From Polydactylus sextarius (lineage: Eukaryota > Chordata > Actinopteri > Polynemidae): 64,000 bases of DNA. Numbering within the stretch: the stretch's first letter is position 1; each line of letters begins with the position of its first letter. The DNA is taken from assembly GCA_016801845.1 (NCBI GenBank), contig CM028910.1, positions 18,506,629 to 18,570,628 of the forward strand, in the 5' to 3' direction. Position numbers and translations under genes: made by a program. Of the stretch, positions 48,446-61,020 are shown piece after piece. Below the pieces are notes generated by a model that did not search any database, was not told where the DNA came from, and saw only the letters and a list, made by a program, of their open reading frames with translations.

Positions 48446-49250
48446 GAATAAGAAATGTTGTCTGTTGTGTTACTTGAGATACGTAGATTTACACTCCCTC
48501 CTACACCAACACAAAAGTGCACACGTGGCAAGTTTTTAACAAAATCTCTGACTGCTGTGAGACTAAAGCATCTCTCATATAGATTCTTTATTAGCCTTGT
48601 AATGAGACTGAATTCCCATTCCACTTCCCTTTGTTTTTCAGTCTGACATTGTGTTTGTGTTTGCAGTCTTCTGAAATAGGGAAATTATTTTGTCTTAACC
48701 AATCATTCATGACTGCGGTCAACACAGAGGAATTAGTGTGCTGGGAGACAGTAATGTGTGTCTCAGTTGATGAAATAAACAGATTAAGAGTTTTCATTTC
48801 TGCAAGTCAATTTCCACCAACATGTACAGCTGAGTGAAATGATGTTTCTATTCTTAAGACAGTCTGCAAAAACTCTTACTGGCTCAGCTGTTACCCTCAT
48901 GATGGAAAACTTAATGAGCGTAGATCTGATGTGTTTTCAATGGCTAAAAAAATCAGAGATTTGGGAGTGATTTAGAGGTCAAGCTAGTGATGCACTGAAG
49001 CAGCAAATGCTCACCTATATGTGATATGTACATTGAATTCTTTGTGTAAATGCAAGAATGTGGCCTGAAAGCATTACTTATAATGTCTTTTGCTGATGTG
49101 TCCTGACTTTTTTTTTTTTTTTACATTTTCACCAATACAGCATACATTATTTAGCAACTGTGACTTTATTCTTGTTCTACTACTATATATTGTCTGTCTC
49201 TTCTACTCTCTCTCTTTCTCTGTCTCTGCTCGGCTTCTCTGCCAACTGGG
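48446..49250. other. Non-coding DNA, no gene seen
   Basis: AT-rich. Chance ORFs only, on both strands at 48391-48837. Confidence 0.55.
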
Positions 49251-49300
49251 GTCAATTAATCATCAAATACTATTTGCATATTTACAGTGGGGCTAAGCTA
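49251..49300. promoter_or_regulatory. Homeodomain/POU motif cluster
   Basis: GTCAATTAATCATCAAATAC (49251-49270) holds overlapping TAAT and AATCA homeodomain-type cores, directly followed by TATTTGCATATTTAC with an octamer-like ATTTGCAT. The next 180 bp are non-repetitive and CpG-containing. Such clusters are typical of developmental enhancers, but binding is inference. Confidence 0.35.
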
Positions 49301-51004
49301 AGCTGATTACTGCTAGTCCAATAGCCGCTGATTCAACAGGGCTTATACGGTGACATAATGTGATGAGGATTTGGGGAAAACGGCTTTAGAGCGATCCGAT
49401 TGGATCTCATCCCTGAAAGCCTGAGTAGCAGGAGCGCAACATCAGTGACCTTCACAAAACACCTCATTGTCATCTAAACCTCACAAAGGTAGAAGCTCAT
49501 TCTTTCCTCACAGATCCACTTGGTTCCTCTATAATTAATATCCAGTTAAATCAGTCCTGGGTTTGTTGTTTTCTACTGCTGTGGGTCTAAAAACAAAAGA
49601 CAGATAGTGATTATCATTACATTTTTATATAACAGAATTTAACTGCATCTGCATTTAGAAACTTGAACGTTGCATGTAAATAACATTAATTACAATTATT
49701 TTATATGGAATGAAATAACCTCATAATTTGTGTGATACTGGTATCACTGGTACTTTTACAAATATAATCAATCAGCAGCCTTCACTACAAAGCTTGTCTC
49801 TCCTTGTGTGCGAGATAATCAGTGTATTTTAAAGTACATAGATCAAGGAAATGGATAAACGGAGGGTATATATACAAAGATAAAGCTAAAATCCTTAATA
49901 TTTCTCACAGTGTAGTCGAAAGTGAGATTGTGTCTCAATTTCTCGGTCGCCTGCTCTGCTTGTGACAACCTGTGTCTGCTGCCAAGCTTTGTCCACTGAG
50001 TCTGTTCATTGTCAGTGACTTTACTTTTACATTGCTTTGGATTTCTCTCAGTTGTAACACAGCAGTGAGACATCTGCTTTAGTTCGAATGGAAAGTTTTT
50101 TCCATCAGTTGAATAAGAGGAAAATGTAACATGACCAGTGTGGACGGGGGTCCAGTAAGGCCAACTTTAGACTGACTTGAGGTCCGTAAAACACACACAC
50201 ACACACAAGAACACGTACACAGGAAGAACCATTCAGGGAAAAGGTTAAAAAAAAAAAAAAAAAAAAAAGGAAATCCAGGTTCAACTTTTGCCACATCGCA
50301 TTTGGGTTGAGACTCCGTCCCGTAAAACCTTGTGTTGACAAATTACATAGAAGCAAAACTTACACATTTCACACGTGTTAGAAGTGGCAACAGTAAAAGA
50401 AAAGTAAATTAAAATTGGTATAAACATTCATGTCTGCAGACAGTGAGGTTAAAGACTTTTGGATGCCAATGTAGTATGCTATTATCAACACATTATATTT
50501 AAATATCAACCATACCAACCATCTGATACAAAACTATATCCGTATGCATTTGCAGGCATCGATGGTAGTTGTCATTCACTATGGCTAAAAATACAAACTA
50601 CAACCTTATCTGGACACATCTATTGATATATAAAATTACTTTTCACCAAGCACAACTACAGATGTGATGACTGCTGTAGAACTGTTGTTGAAATTTCATT
50701 CATTTTTCATACAATCTACTCTTACTTATTTATGCTGAAATTAAAACCCAGCACTCTGGGACTGCACTGTATGAACTCATCTCCTGCTCATTTCTCTCGC
50801 TGTTCATTTTGTCTTTCACCACTTGTCTTTACTCACCTCTCTACACCTCCAATCTCCGCTCTCTCCTCCTCTACCCACTTTCCCTGCTTCATAAAACGGG
50901 GTGGGGAGAACAGAGGGGGGTCATTACACTGGGATTAGGTCTCAGTCTGCTTTAATTCCACCTCCTGAAATGAGATCCATGTCGTAGCCAAAGAAAAGGC
51001 AGCC
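49301..51004. other. Non-coding DNA, possible enhancer continuation
   Basis: 49301-49460 continues the non-repetitive block with GATCCGATTGGATC near 49395. A CA run lies near 50190-50208, and A22 at about 50247-50268. 50920-50990 is another non-repetitive block. No gene. Confidence 0.5.
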
Positions 51005-51062
51005 CTCTCTGTCTGTCTGTCCCTCTCTCTCTCTGTCTCTCTCTCTCACACACACACACACA
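51005..51062. repeat. Compound CT/TGTC/CA microsatellite
   Basis: (CTGT)n passes into (CT)n and then (CA)n. Confidence 0.93.
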
Positions 51063-51741
51063 AATTGCAAGAGCCGTTATCTTCTATTTATATCTCTGTT
51101 TGCCTCTCATAGTGAAAACAATGAGTGTGAGAAGAAAAGTAGTAACAGAAGACACTGTGGTTCACATATTACTTTGTGTCTAGACTAATTAACCATACAT
51201 CAAAGTATTTCAGTTAAATTGCTGTGGGACCAGTTAAAATCATCACATTTTATTTGATTGGCATTAAAACAATGTCATAATAACTGTCGCCACAAGGTGT
51301 TTACTGACCTGAACAACAGTCATAGTCATTATCAAACAAGCTACATTTTAATATTTAACATAAACAACATAAAGAAATATTTTTCTGTATTGTGTAAAAC
51401 AAAATAATTTAAAAAAAAAAATGTTTACATTTACAAATTACAGGCACTAAATGTAAAACTATTCCCTAAATTTCAGTTGTAGATACAGACACAAAATTTT
51501 TAACAATTTTTTAACAAAACAGTAAAAGTTTATTGTAAACTACAAACACAGTTTTATCACAATGTCCCATTAAAAACACCTACTTAGACTAAGAGACGAG
51601 ACAAACATAATTGATGATGCTGTATTTAAATGAGGAATGGTGGAACATTTGGCAATTGAAACAGCTTGGCTTCATGACTCCTAACTGAAATTAGTGTGAC
51701 GGATTTAAAGTCAAATTTACTTTTGTTGCACTGTATAAATA
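51063..51741. other. Non-coding DNA, no gene seen
   Basis: Very AT-rich, with a poly(A) run near 51411. Confidence 0.6.
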
Positions 51742-52625
51742 ATAAAAGTTGAGTCATAAAGAGTTGCCTGCAAGTCTGAGGAGCTTGGTTCAATTCTAAC
51801 AGAATTTAGCTAATTTTGAAGGATCCAAGGAAGCATCTACCACACATGGAGAGTTGAGAGTTGAGAGTTTTGTTGGGATATATAAAAATGTCAGATGCAT
51901 AAAAAGTTATTGTAAAAAAAAGAAGCTTGAGGTTGCCAAACAGTGAGGGGCGGACCACCCAGGCATCTCCTGTTGTTGTCTTACAAATCTTGCAGAATTT
52001 GGAAGCTAACACAAAATAAAGCATTTCTTAAATACTCTAATGATGGCTCTCCAGACAAATCTGAGTGAATAACTCAAAAGGTTAGGAGGCTGCAAGTAGG
52101 CTAAAGGCTTTGGGTTTAGTTCTCACAAATGGTGTTTTTTTAAGTTCAACAACCAATGTTAATACTTAAAAGCTCTAAGAAACATCTTTCCCTCATGCGA
52201 CTGAGTAATTTTGGAAATTTCCACCACAGGAAACAAATTCTCAAAGGCTTCAAGAAGCATCAACTAGATGTCTAACACATTAGTTCAGACTGCTGGAAGA
52301 CTACCTGGTAATTCTGAATGTGTGGATTTAAATTCAACAAGGCTGGGTGTGTTTTGTTGTCCAACACTCAGATGAAAGACTTAAAAACTCTAAGAAGAAA
52401 GATTTGACTGTGTTGGGGTTAGTATCTTGCAGCTGCCTGCAAAGCTGCAGGGCTGAGTTCAGGTCTTGTGAAATTTGGCAAATTTTGACGTTAACTACCC
52501 AATGTGAACACTCAAAGACTGTAAGACACAGCTCCCACGTGTGGCTGAACAGCGTATGTAAATAGATGGTATCTTGGAGGATGTGAAAACGTGAGCTCGA
52601 TCTTTATGTGTTTAAAGTATAGGTG
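51742..52625 (+). repeat. Decayed tandem array of tRNA-like units, about 135 bp each
   Basis: At least five diverged units follow one another. B-box-like elements (consensus GGTTCRANTCC) occur at 51787 (GGTTCAATTCT), 52113 (GGTTTAGTTCT), 52324, 52455 and 52594, the last three spaced 131 and 139 bp. A-box-like elements precede several by 43-52 bp: 52070 (TAACTCAAAAGG), 52281, 52405 (TGACTGTGTTGG) and 52542 (TGGCTGAACAGC). Downstream of each B box a second shared block recurs (CCAATGTTAATACTTAAAAG at 52152; CCAATGTGAACACTCAAAGA at 52500). TGCCTGCAA occurs before the B box at both 51766 and 52435. One unit is shortened (78 bp between landmarks near 52171 and 52249). No cloverleaf closes, so these are not tRNA genes. 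I know no named family for this array. Confidence 0.6.
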
Positions 52626-53266
52626 TAGTGGAGGAACCTGTGTGGAAGAGCAGCTCAAGTGGACAGAGGGATGATTGGAGAATGTGAGTTCAAACATTAT
52701 GACACCACAAGAATCAAAGTGGAGATTGAAAAGCACAGAGAGAAGATGTACTTACATTGCGATAACATATATCGAGCCTCATATACATAAAGATCAGACA
52801 CACATTCTCACACATCTTCCAGTCTGCCGTCTATCCACCTGAGCTGTTCAGCAACACATCTGGAAGCTTTGTCTTTGAGTCTTTGAGTGTTCACATCAGG
52901 TAATGAACATCAAAATTTGCCATATTTCACAAGACTCAGAACTGGAAACAGTCCATTAACCCCCTGAGCCCTATGATGTTTAACGTGGGATGTGTGTAGA
53001 AAGGCTGTGGGGTGAAGAAGCTGGAGGATATATGAAAAAGGACATTATACTTAACAAAAATATATATATAATATTAATGTTAGAAATGTTTTTTGTAATT
53101 TTAATGATATTGCTCTTTATATATATTAAAATCATACAATTACTTTTGATGTTTTCAGCATTTCAGTGCTTATTCCTATATTCACCGTGTGCATCCACGT
53201 GTTTGTGTGAAAGGCTCTCCACACATGTTAAGGGAAGATTATCAAGTGTCAACATGTGGAGATTTA
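52626..53266. other. Non-coding DNA, no gene seen
   Basis: Contains a tandem TCTTTGAG pair near 52870 and TA-rich sequence near 53060. No gene is supported. Confidence 0.55.
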
Positions 53267-53284
53267 CTGCCCCCTAGTGGCAAC
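53267..53284 (-). promoter_or_regulatory. CTCF-like motif, strong
   Basis: CTGCCCCCTAGTGGCAAC contains the full reverse CTCF core CCCCCTAGTGGC. This is the best insulator-type motif in the window. Occupancy cannot be judged from sequence. Confidence 0.5.
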
Positions 53285-53759
53285 ATATGCACAGAGAGTT
53301 GACCTTGTCTGAAACGTTCATCTATGAATTTGTGTGTGAGAGTCAGAGTGATGCACTTTAAAAAACAGACCAAAAGCTGCTGAAAGTGCTCTACGTTTAG
53401 ATGAGTGGTAGAAAAAAAATTAGACAGATGACGCACAGGCTCTGTCACGCTTGAAAAAGTCTCTGCAAACATTTGCTCCGATTCTCATTCACTTGACAAA
53501 ATGAAGAATGTGTTTCCAGTCCACATAGTCTAAGACCTATTGTTCAGGGAGTACCAATTGATATTATCCTTGTTTATTTAACCGTGTAGTGAAAGGAAAC
53601 AGTCAGCAAAATGAAAAAATAAAAAAAGAAGATGCAGTGCAGGTGAATGTGAGTGATGTACAATAATGAGCAATTTAAAATTTTAAGGTTGCAGTTTGCT
53701 TTTAATTCTGCCTTAGTTTTACCAGATCAATTCTGGCCTGGATTATTGAGAGACTAAAT
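53285..53759. other. Non-coding DNA, no gene seen
   Basis: AT-rich, nothing recognised. Confidence 0.6.
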
Positions 53760-54015
53760 GCAAAGGATAAGGAAAACAAGAGAGAAAGAGAAAAAAGAGG
53801 AAAGAAAGGTGACACTCACAGTAGGTGAACCAGAAAAGGACTAAATTTAGAGGAGACCGAAAAACAAAGGGACAGACACAAAGGGAAAGTGAAATACATA
53901 ACAGAAGGTGACAGAAAAACTAGAAATCTATCTGAACAAACAGGTTGAGAGCAAGAAACTGTGCAGTGTATTGAAAGAGATGAGCAGGAAGCAAGGAAGC
54001 AGATGGAGGATAATA
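53760..54015 (+). repeat. Purine-strand (GA/AAAG-rich) tract
   Basis: A third purine-rich plus-strand tract, irregular, with AGAGAAAGAGAAAAAAGAGG near 53780. It ends close to a CA-rich region (54052-54122). Confidence 0.7.
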
Positions 54016-56419
54016 ACATTTAGACTTTAACTTTGAGATGCTGAGGCAGTGAACACACACACAGTATAAGACACAGGTCACAGATGTTTGCATCTGTAAC
54101 ACGCACACACACACATACACACATTCATTCATTCATTTATTAATTCATTCTTTTTTTCAGTTATTTGTGTTTTATTCAGCAGTACCATTCACAGGAATTA
54201 ATCGAATGAGAGCAGGTGCAGACGTTCTTGTTGGAGTTTATGGGAAGGTGAATGAAAGTTAGAGTTAGAAAGTTCCAAGTGAAGTGGTGAGATGCCAGAA
54301 AAAGAGCTGAACTCATCTTTATGTAAATGTTGGAGAGTCTGCAGTAATTACAGATACTGTAGCGAGCGTCCACATGACAGATGTGAGATCATGGAACGTT
54401 ATGTTCTGTCTGTGACCAAAAAGTTAAAAGTTAAAACACACTGCAACCAGTCTAACCTGATATGATGTCTTTTTGTAAAGAGTAACAAAAATATTACAGA
54501 GGAAATTTATTGAATGTATTGCAGATTGCTGATGTTTTTCATGGACTGGTGCTGAATTGTAACATGAATGTGTGCTGAATTTAAGTGAGAAACACAATGA
54601 TCCCCCATGAATTTCACACACAATTAGCATTTATTTTTCACCAGGAATTGTAAATGAGCTGATCTGAAGGTGTTTCCTCAGAATTAATTTTACTACGAGG
54701 TATTCAGTTTTCAGGTCAATGTTATTTGATCTGTGTGAAAGCTACTTGGTCCTAAGGAGATTGATTTAATAACATCACATACATTTTATTTATGCTATAA
54801 CATATTAAAAAAAAAACTACAGGATACATAGAGACATAAGAATCTTAAAATGGCTAGCAATGTAATATCAATGGCAGCCCAGCTAAAACCAAACTAAACT
54901 TTGAACACTGAACAGCAAACAAAAGGAATAACAGTTTGGTGTGTCTTGGGTAAACTGGAGATATTCCTTAAATTTGAGAGAAAAATATGATCCATTTTCC
55001 AAATGTGTGCAAGGTACATCATCAGTTCACAGATATGGAGGATTTTCCTGTTCGAAAAACAAAGGAGTTAACAATTACAGTGACAGGAGAAACTAAGGAG
55101 ACAGGAGTAACTCAGTCATTTTTTTTTTTTTTAGATTTCAGAAAACAACCAGGTTTTGGGGAAACGGTATATGAAGTGTTTCAACAAAAACAAAGTTATA
55201 AGATCCCAAAAATTTGTTATCTTTGTAGTTTCACAGAAGCAGATGTAGCAGGAGACAATTAAAATTCTGCTGGTAGCAAGTGGTAGCAAGTTCTTCAACA
55301 AAGATGAGGTAAAAATGGTTTTGTCACCTTTAATAAAGAAACTTTCTGGGTCTTAATAACTCCATAGTGTTCTGAAAACTCAATTTATTTAAAATAAAAT
55401 CAATTAAAAAACATATTTATTGGTGTGATTTTATATTCATCTTAGACAATCTCACAAATCCACATCAATCCCAAGTCAGAAGTCAAGCTGCATTTCTGCT
55501 TGTGGAAAGCTGCCAATGTTCTGTCTGATTCTAAATCAGCCATTTTCTCACTTCTTGTGTAGCTGTTTGTCTCTCCAGCTGAGACAGATGAATGCAACTA
55601 GCAGCAACCAACAGCCTGATCAGGTGCTGAGGTTTTACAGGTTGAGTCATGAACTACAGAGTAAAACTAACAGACAACGTCAACTCACTGGACTGAAGAG
55701 CAGATAACAACTACAACAACAACAGGGCTTCCATGTTGTCAAGTGAACAACATGAGCTGAATCGGGATATTTGTGCATGTGTCTGTGTTAGGTGTATGCA
55801 ATCATCTACATCCCTGCTCAAACAGGGACAGACGGTACCTTTTCTGATTTGTTTTGTATATTTATTTATATATTGTGATTCTGGATTTTAGTCAGAACAT
55901 TTCCATCTATATCCCGTCACACCGACTTTGAAGACACCACAAGTTAAGATGTCTTTCTAGATATAACACAATCAAAGTAGCTGCAGCAGTGAGCACAGAC
56001 ATTCAGTAAATCCTGCAGCTTATCATTACTTTTGTTTTTAGTCTTGACTCTGTTTTAAATAGTAGAATATTCAAGAGAAAACGGCAGCAAAATTAAGCTG
56101 CTTTGCTCTCGTAAAGAAGGATTTGGGGGTGGATTTTCCACAAAAGCTGTGAATTTCTTTTTCACCAGGATGTTAAGTTAATGTTTTCATTAGAATAGAG
56201 AGAACAAGAACTGTGAGTGGCATCTCTAAACCGTTTCAAATGGTAAGTAGGACAACAGTGACTACAGTGGATGGGTTGTTTTGCAGCATAGAAAAACATG
56301 AAATTATTAAAACATGCTGGAAGTCTATCCATCGCTAGAAACTTCACTGTTTTTTCAAAAACATCTAGGACTTAAATTGTCTTCAGGCAATCAAGCCACA
56401 ACAGCTGCCCCCTTATTCA
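54016..56419. other. Non-coding DNA, no gene seen
   Basis: Holds a short CA repeat at 54100-54120 with (ATTC)n after it, and the tandem pair TGGTAGCAAG near 55270. ORFs of up to 91 codons show no domains. Confidence 0.55.
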
Positions 56420-56728
56420 CTTGTTCCTCACTTGAAGTTCCTCAACCATCATGACTGACACATTGGACCTCTGAGGGGAGTTCTGTGGTGGATACTGGCA
56501 GCAGTTTCTTTGGCTCCTGTGAGTTGTGGGGCAGGTTTTCCATGGATCTGACTTGTCCAGGCACATTCCAGATGTTCAATATGAGGACTGGGATAATTTG
56601 GAGGCTCAAACAACATTTTGAGGTTTTGGTGCTGAAATGTGAGTTTGGTTCGTTTTACGTAGGTTGTATGTAACAAAGTAACTTCCACATGAATGCCAGG
56701 ACTCAAGGTTACCCAACAGAACATTGCA
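56420..56728 (-). mobile_element. Tc1-like transposase fragment, third family
   Basis: The plus strand is antisense to a Tc1-like transposase. Diagnostic phrases in family order are CATTGGACCTCTG at 56461, TGGATCTGACTTGTCCAGGC at 56541, then ACATTCCAGATGTTCAATAT (56563), GAATAATTTGGAGGC-like ATAATTTGGAGGC (56594), AAAGTAACTTCCACATGAAT (56675), then GCCAGGACTCAAGGTTACCC (56695). The coding direction is minus (101-codon ORF 56449-56754 overlaps but is not the true frame throughout). Only the 3' half of the gene remains, and the termini were not found. Confidence 0.8.
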
Positions 56729-59700
56729 TTGTGGGCCAATATGATACGGTCCAAAAACCTAAACAGCTGGAAGCTGGAACGTGTGCTGCTGAACGTCTGG
56801 CATTTCTTTCTTGCAAATGTACTAAACAGTTTACAATCAAAATCACTGATTACTTTTCTGCCAATTGATTCAATAAGTAAGTTAGAGCTTTATTATTTCA
56901 TTAATCACAATCAGGATTCAACAGTATTTAGACTGAACCTTGCTTTAAGACTCTGTACAACTCTGTACAGAGCATCATTTACAGCAATAAGGACAGGAGT
57001 TGCTTGGATTGTGTGTCTGAAGTCTTTTCATTAATCAGTGAAGTTTTTTCTTCGACCCAAAAAATATTAAACTATAATTTCAAGTCATATTCTGCATATT
57101 CTGCATGTTCATTTGCCACCAACAGAAAGTTTAGATTTTCCTGTAGAGGAGCATTGTTCGTGTCATTGCTCCTCACCTACAGAGGTTTTCAGGACACTGG
57201 TTAGGACACTCAGCCTCAATGGTGCAAAATGAGAGGGAAATGGGTGAGAGTTATTTCAGGCAATAAATGGGGCGGTGTAAGGAGGGGGTAGGGTGGTGTC
57301 AGATTACTGTCTGCCTCAGGGTGACAAGCAATAATTACAGCTTTGACTCATGACACTGATTTTTTGACATGAATGAAGTAGAGTCAAAAAGAACAAGGTT
57401 GAAATAGGTGCATGCTGAAATCTGAAAATCAAAGTTGTATAATTTCTACACGACCTTCAAAGAGCAAAAAGCTTTTCCCAAAGAACTGCTTACATGCAGC
57501 TTATTGACAAATTACATAGACAGTTTCATGACCTACACGGCTCATGCAAGGCTTGCAAGTTTTGACTAAAGTGAAATGTGTCAAGACGAATGCAAGAAAA
57601 CAATGGTGCTGTAAATTGCAGAATGTTGCAATTTCAGTGAAACAAGCCAAAGGTCATCATTGCGAGGAAAGTGGGACTTGATACAAGGAAATTAATAAAC
57701 AGGCTTCAGATAAACTTGGCTGCATTGGAAAACATGTGGGGGCGAATCTATTTAATAGATAAAAAAAAAAAAAAGCAAATAGATAAGAATATTCTTCTTG
57801 CATGCAAAATGTTTACAAATTACAGATAAGCACAATCACCACCAACCCAGGAAACGTGTGTTCCATAAATGAAAAAAATGAAAATGAAAAAAGTGTTGTA
57901 ACGCATGGGTTCTCCATACCCAAACATACTTGTGTAACTAACATAAACGCAGTCACAACTGAACCTAAAAATTTAAAGGTACCCCGAGGAGTTTTTGACC
58001 ATTAGCAGTGCTATAAGTTTTTACATGACACGTAGGAGCACATTAATGTTTAATGAGCAAAGATGCACACTGTGCATATTAAACATCAGGGTGTCAGTTA
58101 CACTGCAACATCACTGTTTTGTGTGTTTGCAAGTGCAATGGCACACTTTTAATTAAACCCAACTGTGGCAGTGAGGACTGCAGAGTGCAGTCAAACTGTC
58201 TCTTCGGCCTGATATTCCGTTCAATACACTTTTATGTATTAACCTTTAAGTCCTGGGTCTTAAACCCTGTTATCCTTGTGCTTGTGGCAGTCTGAGCAGG
58301 ACTAACCCTGACGTGCAGGCCACGGCAAAGAACTGTAATCTAAACTTTAATGTCAGAAGAGATTAAAAGAACGATTTTAGATTGAGAGGCAACTGCGATT
58401 AAAGGCTTTTCTTGCACACTGACGACATCACTCTCTGTTCCGTGAGCAGCCATCCTCAGCAGACAAGGAGCAGTGTCCCTCTCTACAGCTGGGAGGGACG
58501 ACCAGCCAATTACATCTTCTTCCCCTCCTAAGTCCATTAATCACCTCATTACAAAGGCCTTCCTTCCCTTAAAGGAGAGTTCTGTCCTGCTATCACACTT
58601 TATCACATTAGTGCTTAATTAAGAATTATGTCTTAGCATCTTGGTTTTAATTATGTGAATGCCCGGCTCCATTTGTAAAGTAACTGTGTGGTGACATGCA
58701 GCGGCAGAAACCACTGCAGGAAAGACAGGGAGGGAAAACAGTCTGTGGCCTTTTGTTGAAGTAATGAATTTAGTTTTAATGATGAAGGTATGGAGGGCAG
58801 AGCTTCCAGGCAACTGCGGCTTATTTGAAAGAGTGAACATTACACATTTAAAAAGTTAAAGTAGGACTGTGAAGTATGTAGTGTGTCACCTTACAAAGCT
58901 TTCACTGAATATACACTCCACAGGCAAGACTTTAATTCACAGACATTAAGGGCTGTGATAGCATCGACACAGTGCAGGGGTTGCTGTAGCGAAGAGGATC
59001 TTTCATTGCTGCTTTCCCTTCTTCACGTCGACGTGTTTGTTTTGAGGAGCGTGGATAAGACTTGTTACTCGCGGGGAACCAGATAAGGCCGCTAAGGCTG
59101 CGTCTTTGTTGTCGAACACTTAGTCCTTCAACTCCTGCTGCTGAATTTCATTTCCCAAGCAAAGCACATTCAAACTGATTCACTTTGAGTTTGACATGGC
59201 AGACAAAGCGAGCACTTTGTAATTCATACGTCAACGTGTGCAGGTTTTGATGTGAGGTGGTCCAATGAAAGAATTTCACTCCGAACACACATTAACATTC
59301 AATGTTAACATTCAAATCCAGTGTCAAAATTAGCAAAACTAAGAGGATAAGAAGAGATATCAGACGAGGATTAAATAAAATGTGGACACAATATGAAATT
59401 AAAACAAACTAACCTCAAATATATTACAAATTAAAAATGTAGTGTTCAAACTCAGTTACTCGTTTTGCCACTAAATGTGACTGTATGTCATACCAATCAA
59501 TATAAATGAAAAGACTTGTTTGTGTTGCGCTGGTAATCACTGTGGTAACTATATTTAGTATTTTAATCAATGTCTAAAACTATATTAATGTCTCTAAATT
59601 AATGCCGAGGAAATTAAATTCTTTTTGAAGCACTGCCAATATAACATTATCAGGGATACCACAGTGTCAAGGTCAGATTATACAAATATCATATGCAATT

Positions 59701-60840
59701 AACAGAAGCTAACTGAAATGATTAATTATTTGTTATTGTGTTTATCTATTTAATTGTTTTTATGCTGAATGTTTCGGGTTTATTATTTCGCTGTTTTCAT
59801 GCTATAGACCATCTTTTTTTAATACTCAAATGTGACAAGGAACAGTGACCGTCATCTAAAAAATGAACAGAAATCCAACTCTGAAAGTGAAGATGATGCG
59901 TGGCTGCCCTCCATTTCCACTGAGAAATTAATATGCCGTCTCCCGCAGGGCTGATCTGTAGGTTCCCTTCTGTCTCCTTTAGAAATAATGTTGCATGTAA
60001 TAAACGTAGACGGACGTGAGGTTCAGTGAAATGGAAGCACAGTTTTGCATTGTGGAAACCAAGTCTTCAGTCGATGCAGTTGACCAGCGTGAGTCGACCC
60101 AGAGTAGCCTCTTTTTCCCCCTGGTAGATGTGAGGCCAGGGGTGATGGGTCCGAAGGCAGCAAAGCATCTTGAACTTCTCCACCCTGTTCACACCTGCCA
60201 GCGTACAAATTAGTTTGCTGGAGAAGGGCTTCACATTTATTCTCAGCCCTCCAGGAACCGACAAGAAATCAGGAACAACCTCTGTGCCTATCACCGAAAT
60301 CATTCATTATTTCCAGACAGATTTCATCACTCACTAATCACTGCTTTCTCCCAAAAGTACATAACACTACACCAACAATGGGGAAAATATTTGTTGAAGG
60401 TGTCTATGTAGTCCCTCCTTATGTGAAGCAACGTGTTTTTTCCAGATTTTCCAAAGTAGGTCCGCATTAACTGGCAGGCTATCGCCAGTTAGTGGGACAA
60501 AATCAGAAGGACCCCTTATGGAGAGAATCGACAGATCTGTAGACTCCCAGCACACGTGGCGCCGCCGCAGGAATGATACAATGATCTCCAATTAGGTTAC
60601 AGACAGAAACACCAGCCTCCTCAATGAAGCTACATCGAACCACCAGTCAGACCCATGCTAAACCAGGCACACAACTCAGCAAACATCAACAACATCAGCA
60701 AAGAGTTGATGCATCTTGTACCCTTTGTGAGGTTATACCAACAGTTTTGTAGCAGTGTGAACAGCCCTGCAACACAGAGTCAACATCTTTGAATGTACCA
60801 AAATCGACATCCACAGGGAGCCCAGCTCTCTATGAATGGT
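56729..60840. other. Long non-coding stretch with candidate conserved blocks
   Basis: No gene is supported. 58380-58600 (with CCATTAATCACCTCATTACA at 58534) and 59080-59240 are non-repetitive, less AT-rich and rich in homeodomain-type cores. 60010-60300 and 60440-60590 are similar in composition. A poly(A) run lies near 57761. ORFs in these blocks are open on both strands, which is usual for short non-coding GC-richer sequence. Confidence 0.45.
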
Positions 60841-61020
60841 CTCTACCTGTTTAAAGAGGAGTTTTTCCTTGTCACTGTCACCTAGTGCTTGCTCCTAGAG
60901 GATTGTTTCATCTCTGTAAATTATATCTTACAGTACAGTTAGACCTGCTCTTTATGTGAAACCCTCTGGAAATAGTTCTGATATGATCTGGCATGGTATA
61001 AATAAGATCCACTCAACTTA
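60841..61020 (+). mobile_element. Common fish interspersed repeat, tail portion
   Basis: CTACCTGTTTAAAGAGGAGT (60843), TTTTTCCTTGTCACTGTCAC, CTAGTGCTTGCTC, CTCTGTAAATTATA, and the end GGTATAAATAAGATCCACTC match a fish repeat whose usual form has GTTTTTCCTTGCCACTGT and ends in ATATAAATAAAATTGAATTG. The class is uncertain. Confidence 0.65.

Noticed and set aside
51742..52625. CRISPR array or tRNA gene cluster
   Set aside because: Units are diverged throughout with no short exact repeat and unique spacers, and no cloverleaf closes. The genome is eukaryotic.
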